This document shows, in pieces, positions 8,535-17,614 of a stretch of 64,000 bases of DNA. The notes beneath the pieces are model-generated. The model saw only the letters and a program-made list of their open reading frames with translations. It was not told the origin of the DNA and did no database searches. This DNA comes from Bacillus sp. FJAT-27264 (GTDB taxonomy: Bacteria > Bacillota > Bacilli > Paenibacillales > Paenibacillaceae), in the NCBI RefSeq assembly GCF_001682855.1, contig NZ_MAQW01000012.1, forward strand, positions 1,181,135 to 1,245,134. The letters are read 5' to 3'. Every line of letters starts with the position of its first letter. Positions within the stretch are counted from its first letter, which is position 1. A program made the translations under genes and the position numbers.

Positions 8535-8667
8535 CTCTAGCCAGTATAGCTTGTGCCCTTAACCCCGACAAGGATAGAATGGGACGTTATTTTATACTAT
8601 TGGGCTGCTTAATAAATAGAAGGAACCAATTGATATCTAGGCAGCTTTGCTGTATGATTTCTTCAAT

Positions 8668-8682
8668 TGATAACAATTCTCA
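8668..8682. promoter_or_regulatory. Fur-box-like site before the Btr-like regulator
   Basis: TGATAACAATTCTCA matches the TGATAATNATTATCA core at all but two positions and lies 21 bases upstream of the start of the AraC-type gene. Iron repression of the activator is inferred. Confidence 0.65.
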
Positions 8683-8703
8683 ACAAAGTTTGGAGGTTTT
8701 CAC

Positions 8704-10287
8704 TTGAACATGAATGGTTTGGAGGTCACAAGGCCGGTACATACCCTTTATTTCGAATTACACCATTTACAACATGTCGTTACTACCCCAGCAAGTGGAA
8801 TTCCCCAGCAGCCGCTGACCTCCTATACCTTGTTGATCATGGATGAAGGTACTGGCACGCTAAATTGGGACGATGAAGAATATACGTTAAAGGCCGGAAG
8901 CTGTTGGTTGTTTCATCCTGGATCGATTATCGACATGAGCAGTTTTCACGGTCAGGGCGGCTCGGTTTGGTTGCTTAACTTTTCTATTCTAGGTAACACA
9001 GCCAGACCCGTCGCTACCTATTTGCAAATCGGTGAACGCCGTATTTCCTCTACTAAAGTCCCGTTGCGCATCGTCAGGGAAATCAACAAATTTCAGGAAG
9101 ATAAGTCTGCTGCACGGCAAATGGACAATCATGTGAGATTCCAAAAGCTGATGCGAATGATAATAGAGAGCACAGAAAATCAGCCAGCTGCCGAAACAAC
9201 ACGTCAATCCGTGTTAGCCATTATCGAACAGCTCAAAGAGCACTTTAGCGAAGAGATATCCGTAGAGGGGCTTGCTGCGCAAGCCCAGATCAGTAAACGC
9301 AGATTCACCCACTGGTTCAAGCAAATTACTGGCAAGCAGGTTATGGAGTACATCACGGCCTTGCGCATGGAATCAGCCAAACAGCTCTTATTAAAAGGTG
9401 AGCGCCTGCAAGAGATCGCCGTCAAGGTCGGCTATCGGTATGAATTCTATTTCAACCGCCGCTTTAAGCAGACGGAGGGCCTAACGCCTGGACAATTTGT
9501 CCGCAACTATGAGAATAAACCAGCTAATATTTGTGCTTTAACCTGTCTTGGGCATTTACTCGCACTTGGCATCCGTCCCACTGCAGCCGCAAAGAATTTG
9601 ACCAACAGACCCTACTTGCGAAACCTTAGTCTGGATATTCACCGGGTGAACAATATTCCTTATCAACTGGAAGAGATCGCCGAACTACATCCGGAATATA
9701 TACTGGTATCGAACGAACAGGAATGTGAAGAGCTGTCAACCGTTGCATCTACGATGATCTTCTCACAAAACGACCATACACCAATGACTTTACTGGCGAT
9801 GCTTGGCGAAGCTTTTAACAAACAGAGGACAGCGCAGCAGCTTATTTTGCAATATGAACACAAAGCTGAGCGTAACAGAACCGAATTACGGAGATTCATA
9901 TCCAAGGAAGAAACGGTGTCTGTTATCGAAATACGCACCGATTCCATTTATGTGTTTGGCAACTTCTGGTGCCGTGGAGCTTATAATTTATACGATGGGC
10001 TGGGCATGACGGCCCCTCCCATTATTGAGCAAGAGATGCTGAATCGTGAGGCTTATCGCCTGATTACGGAGGAGCAACTTCCGCTATACGCAGGCGACCG
10101 GTTATTTGTGAGCATTCTTGATCCGGTTCGATACAGAGCGCTAGAGAAGACTTTCATCTGGAAGCAGTTAAATGCTGTACAAAATAATCGCGTCTATTTC
10201 ATAGACCCGGAGCATTTCGCTGTCAGCGACCCCATCTCCATGCATAGCCAAATGGACGTGCAGATGAAGCTGCTGCTTGCTCGGTAG
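8704..10287 (+). CDS. Btr-like AraC regulator fused to a siderophore-binding domain
   Basis: The 527-residue protein joins an N-terminal cupin-like region, a two-helix-turn-helix AraC domain (EEISVEGLAAQAQISKRRF, then LQEIAVKVGYRYEFYFNRRF, about residues 180-275) and a C-terminal periplasmic-binding-protein domain (from about 280: ALTCLGHLLALGIRPTAAAK, EEIAELHPEYILVS). Length and order match Btr of Bacillus subtilis, which activates siderophore uptake when its binding domain holds the ferri-siderophore. Here the binding domain is cytosolic and acts as sensor. TTG at 8704 is chosen: GGAGG is seven bases before it, versus 13 for the next ATG. It is divergent from the binding-lipoprotein gene, its likely target. 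Confidence 0.9.
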   Translation: MNMNGLEVTRPVHTLYFELHHLQHVVTTPASGIPQQPLTSYTLLIMDEGTGTLNWDDEEYTLKAGSCWLFHPGSIIDMSSFHGQGGSVWLLNFSILGNTARPVATYLQIGERRISSTKVPLRIVREINKFQEDKSAARQMDNHVRFQKLMRMIIESTENQPAAETTRQSVLAIIEQLKEHFSEEISVEGLAAQAQISKRRFTHWFKQITGKQVMEYITALRMESAKQLLLKGERLQEIAVKVGYRYEFYFNRRFKQTEGLTPGQFVRNYENKPANICALTCLGHLLALGIRPTAAAKNLTNRPYLRNLSLDIHRVNNIPYQLEEIAELHPEYILVSNEQECEELSTVASTMIFSQNDHTPMTLLAMLGEAFNKQRTAQQLILQYEHKAERNRTELRRFISKEETVSVIEIRTDSIYVFGNFWCRGAYNLYDGLGMTAPPIIEQEMLNREAYRLITEEQLPLYAGDRLFVSILDPVRYRALEKTFIWKQLNAVQNNRVYFIDPEHFAVSDPISMHSQMDVQMKLLLAR

Positions 10288-10821
10288 TATGGAGGCAATC
10301 TGGGTAAGGATTCTTTCTGCTCTATAAAAAAAGAAAACAAGATTATGCTGAAAAAGCCAGCTGTAATAGCTGGCTAAATTTGTGCGTGAGGTATGTAGGA
10401 ATATGCAAAAAAGTCTCGCTCCATCTTCAACAAGTGGAGTATGCCTTCTACAGATATAGCTACTATCAAACACAATTTCTTTTCTTATCATGCGTACCGC
10501 CACTTGTGATGCAATTCTCAAGCACTGTCTGTAACGATAAGTTTTGTTTTACGACGATGTTTGTACAATTGATAAACCATTAGTGAAGTGATGAACGAAA
10601 TTCTCCAAAAATCAAAAAAAAGAATCGCTACACTGAGTCATCTTCAATCCCCAGTAATTAGTTTCCTATAGCTACATCAAGGCTTATTTGCCTATTCAAG
10701 CCATAGTAGATCTAAACACTAGGTTTCTAATATTATATATCCTGTTAGATTTTGATATATAATGAAAATTACAGTGTTATCTAAAATTCAGCCTGCCCAC
10801 AATATTCATCTGAGGTGCCAT
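10288..10821. other. 534-bp gene-free spacer
   Basis: Holds the hairpin at 10355-10375. Near 10753-10763 it has TGATATATAAT, an extended -10-like element that would fit transcription of the gene at 10822. No coding frame in it has a ribosome site. Confidence 0.45.
10355..10375 (+). terminator. Hairpin downstream of the Btr-like gene
   Basis: AGCCAGCT and AGCTGGCT pair perfectly around a five-base loop. The T-tail is weak (AAATTTG), so termination strength is uncertain. Confidence 0.55.
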
Positions 10822-11994
10822 ATGCCTATTCGATTATTCGCCCACATTAATAATATTTTCAGTCACCCACTAACTCAAACTATACTACGAATATTCAGCA
10901 TTTTATCGATGATTACTACTGTTGTAACAATCGGCAGTCTTTTATTTTACACAATTGGGTATTCCTTTCTGTACGGTTATTACTTTTCAGGTTCTATTGA
11001 ATCTGACATAAGCTTAATTGATCTGCTTATAAAAAGCATTCCCTTTCCTACGTATTCCGTAATAATAACTAGTATTGCCTTTACACTAGCTATAGTTCTA
11101 TTTATCTTTATTCTTTATAGTTTAAACGTAGCGATAAGGCATTTATTAAGCAAAGGTGAGAGAGAATACGGACTAATACGTATATTTGCAACCTTAATTG
11201 GATCATTTATATTCCACATAGTATTAACAACCTTTTTTGTTGGGGATTTCTCCTCTTCGTCTGACATTCTAATTAAGTTTAGTTTAATTTGGATTGGACC
11301 TTTTCTTCTCGCAATATTCATCTACTCCCTTACTCGTTTATTGAAAGGAATATTTTCAGCCCTATCCGGTTTACTTTACGGTTTGATTGGGATTACCATT
11401 GTAACATCTCTTATGGACACCCAACCTTCAGAAATATCAATATTAGTAACTTTCATAGTGGCACTCGTGTTTAGCTTTTTTGAGCATTTAACAAGGTTCG
11501 CATTGTACAGGTTTTTCTTATTCTTGCCCACTATTTTCCTTTTTTCTCTAATACTATTTCAATTCATACCCGCTTTAAAACCCGACCGTTTCTTAACGGT
11601 ATCTACTAGTTTAGTCATAATAATTATTATTTCAGCAATTTTAGGTTATTTTGTCGGCAGAAAGAAAGATAAGCCTATAAACGATTCGAAGGAACTAAAA
11701 CTAAAAGATGAAACAAAAAAACATAAAATTGGTTCGTTGCTTACCTTGCTAATTATTGTTTTACTATCTTTTCTAGCAACAAGTATACCTGTAATAGCAC
11801 AAAAAACAGGAGCATATTTCCGAGAATTGACTCCAATAAAAGTTCGTCAGACAATTACCTACAGTAACGGTAAATCGATTGATAATGCTACATTAGTCGC
11901 AAAAAAAGATGACCTTTATTACATTTCCAGCCAAGATTGGAACCTGATAATATTGAAAACAGAACAACTTAAAGTTGACGAACCAACAAATTAA
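10822..11994 (+). CDS. Multi-pass membrane protein of unknown function
   Basis: The product (390 residues) has about eight strongly hydrophobic segments up to residue 270, a Lys-rich cytosolic stretch (GRKKDKPINDSKELKLKDE), one more membrane helix (LLTLLIIVLLSFLATSIPVIA) and a C-terminal soluble tail of about 70 residues with two short beta-like runs. I do not recognise the family. A start at 10762 is possible, but TGAGG six bases before the ATG at 10822 and an extended -10 element at 10753-10763 favour the shorter form. Its base composition is clearly more AT-rich than flanking catabolic genes, which fits acquisition by transfer. Confidence 0.65.
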   Translation: MPIRLFAHINNIFSHPLTQTILRIFSILSMITTVVTIGSLLFYTIGYSFLYGYYFSGSIESDISLIDLLIKSIPFPTYSVIITSIAFTLAIVLFIFILYSLNVAIRHLLSKGEREYGLIRIFATLIGSFIFHIVLTTFFVGDFSSSSDILIKFSLIWIGPFLLAIFIYSLTRLLKGIFSALSGLLYGLIGITIVTSLMDTQPSEISILVTFIVALVFSFFEHLTRFALYRFFLFLPTIFLFSLILFQFIPALKPDRFLTVSTSLVIIIIISAILGYFVGRKKDKPINDSKELKLKDETKKHKIGSLLTLLIIVLLSFLATSIPVIAQKTGAYFRELTPIKVRQTITYSNGKSIDNATLVAKKDDLYYISSQDWNLIILKTEQLKVDEPTN

Positions 11995-12140
11995 AATAAA
12001 TAGCTTAATCGGTCGAAGAAAGTCAATAGCTTACCCGATCCCTTTTTTTCTGTTTTTGTACGATACCTCCCTTTCTGCCTTCTTGTCACACATCCTTCTT
12101 ATGATACGGTTCTCCGCGCTTTATCTATAACGGTAGATTT

Positions 12141-12167
12141 AAGGGCCCTCCTTTTAGGATGGCCCTT
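12141..12167. terminator. Hairpin between membrane protein and kinase pseudogene
   Basis: AAGGGCC and GGCCCTT pair, with inner CTCC/GGAT partly pairing. It lies between convergent genes, but neither strand has a good T run, so function as a terminator is tentative. Confidence 0.4.
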
Positions 12168-12189
12168 ACGTTGTTATCGCTTTTTTCAA

Positions 12190-12773
12190 CTATCGAATCT
12201 GTCGGAAAGATGTTTTTTTTGCTGCGGTTATACTTATTTCATTGGCTAGAAGTTCAACTTCTATTGTCCCATCTACGATACGGTTACAATCATTCTTTAC
12301 ATTCCCATTCGCAATTGCATATGAATCCCTACTTACTTGAAGGTATTGATCAATAAACTCAAAAATGCTTTTTACTAAAACTGATACTTCAATACTCTCT
12401 GGGATGTTAAGAGCGGTTCTTTTGATTGTCCGAGTTAAAGCAATCTCCGGTGGAATGTCAATGCAAACTACAAAGTCAATATGCTCACCTACCTCTGTTC
12501 GCCCAAGGCGAAAAGGTTCCTCGACAATGACCCAATTATAATGACTTTGATTCCGCAACGTTTTCAGGTCCTCAATCATTTTGGAATTTCAAATTCATCT
12601 GGATTAGAACTGGAATTTACCCACTGTTATAAGTCTTCAGGAAACCTTGTGGTTTCTTTGTGGTCGTCAAAATGAAGTGAACAGGAATTCAGAAGTAGAG
12701 TAACAATGGTATTGACTAAGCAACTTCTAGCGGAGCCTGATGGCCCACTAATTGAAACAACGGTAGTCCGCAT
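12190..12773 (-). pseudogene. Broken P-loop nucleoside kinase-like gene (uridine-kinase-type family)
   Basis: Pieces of one protein lie in order on the minus strand. The N-terminal part reads TTVVSISGPSGSARSCLVN, where the P-loop should be GxxGxGKS/T: the essential lysine is lost. Next comes HFDDHKETTRFPEDL and then a TAA (12627-12629). The same frame continues QWVNSSSNPDEFEIPK and shifts by one base near 12579 into MIEDLKTLRN, followed by VIVEEPFRLGR and DFVVCIDIPPEIALTRTIKR. The segment between LKTLRN and VIVEEPF also looks shortened. A substitution in the active site, a nonsense codon and a frameshift make this a dead gene. Its start is taken at the ATG before RTTVVS. Confidence 0.75.
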
Positions 12774-13351
12774 CTCAAAACTTCTTTCGGTTATCATTGG
12801 GGTAGAGATCAACATTGAGTTCATTCCGGCGCACAAATTTATCGGGATTTGGTACATTGCCATAACAAACAATGGGGATTTTGTGCGATCGGTAAGTTAA
12901 AAAACTGTATAAATCATACCTAGCACACCTGTTTAAACGTTGTTATTTCCCAATTTATTCTTATGTTTGGTTTCCCAACAAGAATATCCCTACAATTGGC
13001 ACCGTCTTATCAACTTCTACCCACTCTCTAAGCATTCACTTATCTCCCTACGCGTTTAATTCACCGTTGAGGAATCTCCTTTCTCTTCACCGCCCTTTAT
13101 CAAACACATCCATCGAAGTACAACTCATCTTATTCCAGCAAATACAGGGCTCGCAGAATGTGGTCTACGGCATAGATCTGGACAAGCTACACCGCAACTG
13201 TTTCCCTGTTCGAACATGGCTGAATAGTCCCTTTAAATAATTGGTCAAAGCCTCTTACAGCGGAAATCTAGCCCCTCACTTCGCTGCAGCTCAGCTCTCC
13301 TCGCGCTTTTCGTAATCTGCGTATTCGCCCGATTATTCAGTGTCCATTTAA
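12774..13351. other. 578-bp gene-free, decayed-looking spacer
   Basis: Upstream region of the kinase pseudogene and 3' flank of the ATPase gene. From about 13080 to 13320 the base composition rises in GC relative to its surroundings and short frames appear on both strands, all broken by stops. It may be an old gene remnant, but I cannot name one. Confidence 0.35.
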
Positions 13352-15157
13352 TTATTTGAACTCATGAAAGGTGTTCAAAATGTCCTGAGATAGGAGCCCT
13401 GGGAAATCATTAATGATTGTATTAATCAAATCATTTTTTAATGTCGAGTCTCCCTTTCCTCGAACACTCTTAAGCACTGGCCAAATAGATTTATATTTTT
13501 CTTCAAGAGCGTGGCCTTGCATTGTAAATAATCCTGAATTTATTAGCACACTTTCTTCGCTAATAAGTGTGCTTTCTACTCTTTTTGTACGAACATCACT
13601 TTTATCAACAAAGATTTTACTTTCAATAAAATCAATAACTCTCTGCAAAATATCTATATTAATCTTTTTTGCGACATCTATATAAGAATTACACTCATCT
13701 ATGCCAACTTCTTCAGGAGAGGCAAACCCTTTTTTAATAAGATATAGTCCCAATAAATGAGGTTCAAAAAGGTAATTCTCTATCGCATACCTTTTTCCTA
13801 AACCTAGAATAACAATTTGTTCTTCTTTTTTATTTTTCTCGTCCCAATCAATCAACCCATAAATTTGCTTATTCCCCAAATCGCGAAGCGATCTTGTGAT
13901 TGAAATAACATCTGAACAATTGCTCCCATTGTGTCCATGTGGTGGTATAAATTGAGGTTGGGTCAGAAACTTATGATGCTTGGAGAGGATTCTAAATAGT
14001 GCCTCGTAGTATTCAACATCATATTTATTTTCAACAAAGACCTGCCTTCTTTGTTCTACAGAAACTCGTAAATTTGGGATACCATAAGTTAGAATTTGCA
14101 CCGAATCGCTAAAATCACACTGAATTGGTTTCTTATTGTCTCGTGTAATTTTAAAAAGTGAATAAGCAGGAGCACATGCAATAGTTGTAGGTGAATGTGT
14201 TGAGATTATTACCGGTATTGAATGTTTGTTTACAATATCTTCTTCCAAAATCTCTAGCATCAGCTTAGACATCGATGGATGGAGGGGAGCATCGGGCTCA
14301 TCTAGTATTAACATATCTACCTGTTCTCCTCCTCCCGTGGTATTATATATAGCTAATGCTAATGACATGAGTGTCTTTTCACCTGTTGATAAATCATCAG
14401 TGCTGATTTCATAACCAAGATCTTTGTGAAAAAGCTTGAGGTTAAAAATTGTATCTCTTTTGGTTCCCATGGGGTCATTAACATAATACGGCAATTTTAA
14501 TCGTTCAAGAATACTATTTACAAATTTCCAAGGTGGCTCTCCATATTTTGTTGAAAATCGTTCATCATCGAGAAATTCTGGTCCATTAATACCTTCCTCT
14601 TGATATATTTTATTAAGCTTGTTATCAAGATAATGTATATGATAAGTCTTAAAAATTAAAGCAAACTGACTGGTAAAAAGATTACTATCAGACATATCTA
14701 TCAAACTTATGCTATCAGCTATGTCTTCTACACTTAATTGAAATGGGAGTGTTTTGTATCTCATATAATGTTTTTTTAGAAAGTTCTTTACTTGTTCATT
14801 ATGAATATTGTTATATATAATATCTTGTTCCAGATTAGTTATTACTTGATAATTAATACTCCCTCCGACCCTTTGTTTGGCTTGAGTAAGTTCATACCAT
14901 ATTTGGTTTACTTGCTGAGATATTACTGAAGGATCACACATTTGGTCTATTTGGGGATTTAATTGATTGAATGGAATGTACCTAATATTTCCAATCTTTT
15001 TGTCATCATTATAGACGGCGCCATATCGATTGTTGCTTATTGCTTCAAAGATATGCGTTTTCCCACTCCCATTTTCACCAGTTAACACTGTAAAGTTTGG
15101 TAATTCAAAACTAAAAGTTTCTGATATTGATTTATAGTTTTCCACCTCAATTTTCAT
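13352..15157 (-). CDS. AAA/SMC-like ATPase with C-terminal TOPRIM-like domain (OLD-family-like)
   Basis: The 601-residue protein starts with an ABC/SMC-type ATPase: Walker A GENGSGKT at residues 27-34, signature-like LSTGEKTLMSLALAIY near 255, Walker B MLILDEPDAPLHP near 285, and the switch histidine in IISTHSPTTIACAP. From about residue 370 a second domain shows FVENKYDVEYYEAL (acidic first motif), GLIDWDEKN (DxD-like) and RYAIENYLFEP, resembling the TOPRIM-like part of OLD nucleases or DUF4435 proteins. Such proteins are often phage-defence nucleases, alone or with partners. AGGAGG precedes the ATG. It is AT-rich, has no helicase or reverse-transcriptase partner, and sits among gene remnants; transfer is likely. 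Exact subclass is uncertain. Confidence 0.75.
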   Translation of the reverse strand: MKIEVENYKSISETFSFELPNFTVLTGENGSGKTHIFEAISNNRYGAVYNDDKKIGNIRYIPFNQLNPQIDQMCDPSVISQQVNQIWYELTQAKQRVGGSINYQVITNLEQDIIYNNIHNEQVKNFLKKHYMRYKTLPFQLSVEDIADSISLIDMSDSNLFTSQFALIFKTYHIHYLDNKLNKIYQEEGINGPEFLDDERFSTKYGEPPWKFVNSILERLKLPYYVNDPMGTKRDTIFNLKLFHKDLGYEISTDDLSTGEKTLMSLALAIYNTTGGGEQVDMLILDEPDAPLHPSMSKLMLEILEEDIVNKHSIPVIISTHSPTTIACAPAYSLFKITRDNKKPIQCDFSDSVQILTYGIPNLRVSVEQRRQVFVENKYDVEYYEALFRILSKHHKFLTQPQFIPPHGHNGSNCSDVISITRSLRDLGNKQIYGLIDWDEKNKKEEQIVILGLGKRYAIENYLFEPHLLGLYLIKKGFASPEEVGIDECNSYIDVAKKINIDILQRVIDFIESKIFVDKSDVRTKRVESTLISEESVLINSGLFTMQGHALEEKYKSIWPVLKSVRGKGDSTLKNDLINTIINDFPGLLSQDILNTFHEFK

Positions 15158-15618
15158 AACTAAAAAAGCCTCCTATGTAAATTTTATGTACATTCCAAAA
15201 TGAAGAGAATTATAATATCTACCCACCACAGAGGAAAAGCTAAGTTAACAACCACATTATAAAGATTAAATTACTAACATAGTTGCCATGCTCTGATAGC
15301 TAGTTTAAGAGCACTAGATTAATTTAATAATTGTCTAAGTGCTCAAATCCGCCAATTATATTCTTTGATAGCCCCCCATTCACTCGTTAGGAATTTCTTT
15401 CTATATTTGTATCTATCCCCCTTCTAAACAAGCATCGCTATCTCATATTTCTCCCTACTTATGGTATCACTCACCGCGATTTAACTCCACCGCGTGATAA
15501 ATCTACTCCACCAGCACCTGGCGTATGCGCTGCTGAGCACGGCACATGATGTCATTGGAGAGGCCGAGCAGATCCAAACTTCTGTTCATTCCTGTGAACC
15601 TATCCGCTTAATCGTCCG

Positions 15619-15786
15619 TCAAATTCCCTCTGCTTCCAATTTTCTTTTAGTGTACCCGAACATCGCCATAATCGTGGTCACCGTCAGCACCAGCAATATG
15701 GGCTTCAGACTGCGCCGGGCCAGTTCGAATGGGCTAACACCGCAGATGGCAGCTGCCGGAATGAGCGGCTAAGGAATCAGCATACC
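15619..15786 (-). pseudogene. C-terminal remnant of a membrane transporter
   Basis: The minus strand reads ERPERGMLIP, a TAG, then PLIPAAAICGVSPFELARRS and KPILLVLTVTTIMAMFGY before ending EAEGI and TGA. The hydrophobic helix and the PLIPAAAICGVSP turn look like the last transmembrane part of an ion or carboxylate permease. No N-terminal portion survives upstream. Family not named with confidence. Confidence 0.4.
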
Positions 15787-15885
15787 TCTCTCCGGTCGCT
15801 CCAACTCTAAGTAGTCCGTCAACGCCTCTCAGGTGTTCTTATCCGTGAGCCATTTTTGCTATATCATACTTTATTTATCAATAAA

Positions 15886-15899
15886 TGAAATCGCTTTCA
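15886..15899. promoter_or_regulatory. Catabolite response element (cre) candidate
   Basis: TGAAATCGCTTTCA fits the CcpA consensus TGNAANCGNNNNCA at every fixed position and is almost palindromic. It lies about 150 bases upstream of the polysaccharide-lyase-like pseudogene, the sort of gene CcpA represses. Confidence 0.6.
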
Positions 15900-16050
15900 A
15901 TTCTTGCAAGACAATGATAGCGAATCAGTCTACTTGCTCCGACCTTTACTATGAACAATAACGATGCTTCTATGAAAGGGGTGATGGCAACTGGAATAAC
16001 AGGCACGACAAGGGTATAACCCCTTGAACACTATAAAGGAGGCTGAACTC

Positions 16051-17614
16051 ATGAATAAAAAATGGTTTAGCAAGTTGATCGCAATCGTACCGATGTTTGC
16101 CTTAATCACCTCTATAGTCATCCCTGTTGATACCGCCAGCGCTGGACCCCCTTGGAGAAGCTCACTGTATCCGGAGAATTGGACCCCCGGGTACACGGAC
16201 GCTCAAGGCCGCTTTCTGCAAGACTTTAGCTATGCAGGCTACTGGCGGGGAGAGAAGACCATTCCCACGAGCCTCCTGGAGCCACCTATAATGCCGTAAC
16301 TTTGTTGTAGTCCAAGTCTCCAAAGCCCGTCCCCGTATGCCGCTTCATGCTGATGGAGAGATTCTCGACGCCTGCCTCGGAGATGGCTTCACCTACTTTG
16401 TAGACGCGGGCGTTATCCCTCGTCTTAAGCGTATACCTGATTGGAATATCTACGGTCAATGTATTGGTGGCCGCATCAATACCGGTTATTTTTCGATTAA
16501 AGGTCGGCCCCCTTAAAGAAGAATTCCATAGACCGGCCATTTTGTGCTCAGCAATAAAGGCATCGGTGGCATCGGGTAGTAATCTACCAATCCCGCTCCA
16601 TTACAGTCCAGAACACTCATTTCCAAAAGCCTCAATACCGTGGCGAAGGCGGAAACGGATACTTATATCAAGTTCAAGGCAGCGATAATCTGATCCAAAA
16701 TTCTATTGCCACTGGCGCCACACAGCTTCACCATGTCCAGCATGTGGACAAACGGTAACGTCTTTTATAACAACACGTCCAATTAACCTCGTCTCGCCTC
16801 AGACTTCCATATGCATCTATCTATGGCCAATCTGTTCGACAGTATGACGATGAACGGGGATTATCTGGAGGCTGTGTATCGGCCGTACGGAACTATTCAG
16901 CACGGCTGGACCACTACCCAATCGGTGTTTTGGAATACAACAGGAAATTCATATCTATCTGGGCAATCAGTTATTGTCAAATCAAAACAGTTCGGCAACG
17001 GCTATGTCATCGGCACACGCGGAGCAGCAAACGCTGTAGAATATCTGGTTCCGGCCAATGACGCCTCAGCGCCACAGGATTTTGTCGAAGGGATTGGAAC
17101 TTCAGCCGATTTGGTGCCGCAATCCCTGTATCTGGACCAAAAAGCCAAGAGACTGTCTAATGAGGGACCTACTACGCCAAGCCCTGTTAATCTTTTGACC
17201 AATCCAGGATTTGAAGAAGGGAATTTAAACGGATGGATGGGGTGGAACAACGGTACCCTTGCACAAAAAGTTGACACCGACAATCCCCAGGAAGGAACCT
17301 ACAAATTAACCCATTGGGCCTCCGTCGCATACCAGCAATTAACGTACCAGCAAGTAAGTGTACCGAACGGTACCTACTCGGCCAGCGTATGGGTCCGCTC
17401 CGGGGGTGGACAGAAGGCATTGCGGCTGTTCGCTAGAAATTACGGCGCTGCGGAACTGACGGCCGAGATCGGCAGCAGCCCCGTTACAAGCTACACCAAG
17501 TACACCATCGACAACATTACCGTTACTAACGGCCAAGTCGAAATCGGCATCTGGAACGATGCCAACGCCAACAACTGGGCAGCATTTGACAATTTTGAGT
17601 TGGTGAAGAAGTAA
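16051..17614 (+). pseudogene. Secreted right-handed beta-helix polysaccharide-lyase-like gene, scrambled by an internal inversion
   Basis: The plus strand has a good start (AAGGAGG eight bases before the ATG), a Sec signal peptide (MNKKWFSKLIAIVPMF up to TASA) and the secreted N-terminus LYPENWTPGYTDAQGRF. After WRGEKTIP the frame ends. From about 16580 back to 16280 the continuation is on the minus strand: AEHKMAGLWNSS, FNRKITGIDAATNTLTVDI, RVYKVGEAISEAGVENLSI, TGFGDLDYNKV. The plus strand resumes near 16600 with ITVQNTHFQKPQYRGEGGNG, frameshifts near 16727, hits a TAA near 16783, and finishes open from DFHMHLSMANLFDSM to 17614, ending in a CenC-like carbohydrate-binding module (LLTNPGFEEGNLNGWMGWN). 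The gene cannot make a full protein. Confidence 0.75.

Larger units (their letters stand above)
15158..16050. other. About 890-bp region with no intact gene
   Basis: Contains the promoter side of the ATPase gene, a transporter remnant at 15619-15786 and a catabolite-response-like site at 15886-15899. No intact gene is supported. Confidence 0.5.

Noticed and set aside
13080..13320. GC-richer stretch with short frames on both strands
   Set aside because: Possible decayed gene, but no stretch of translation matched a family I could name.
15494..15772. A 92-codon plus-strand frame
   Set aside because: Antisense to the transporter remnant, which reads better on the minus strand; no ribosome site.
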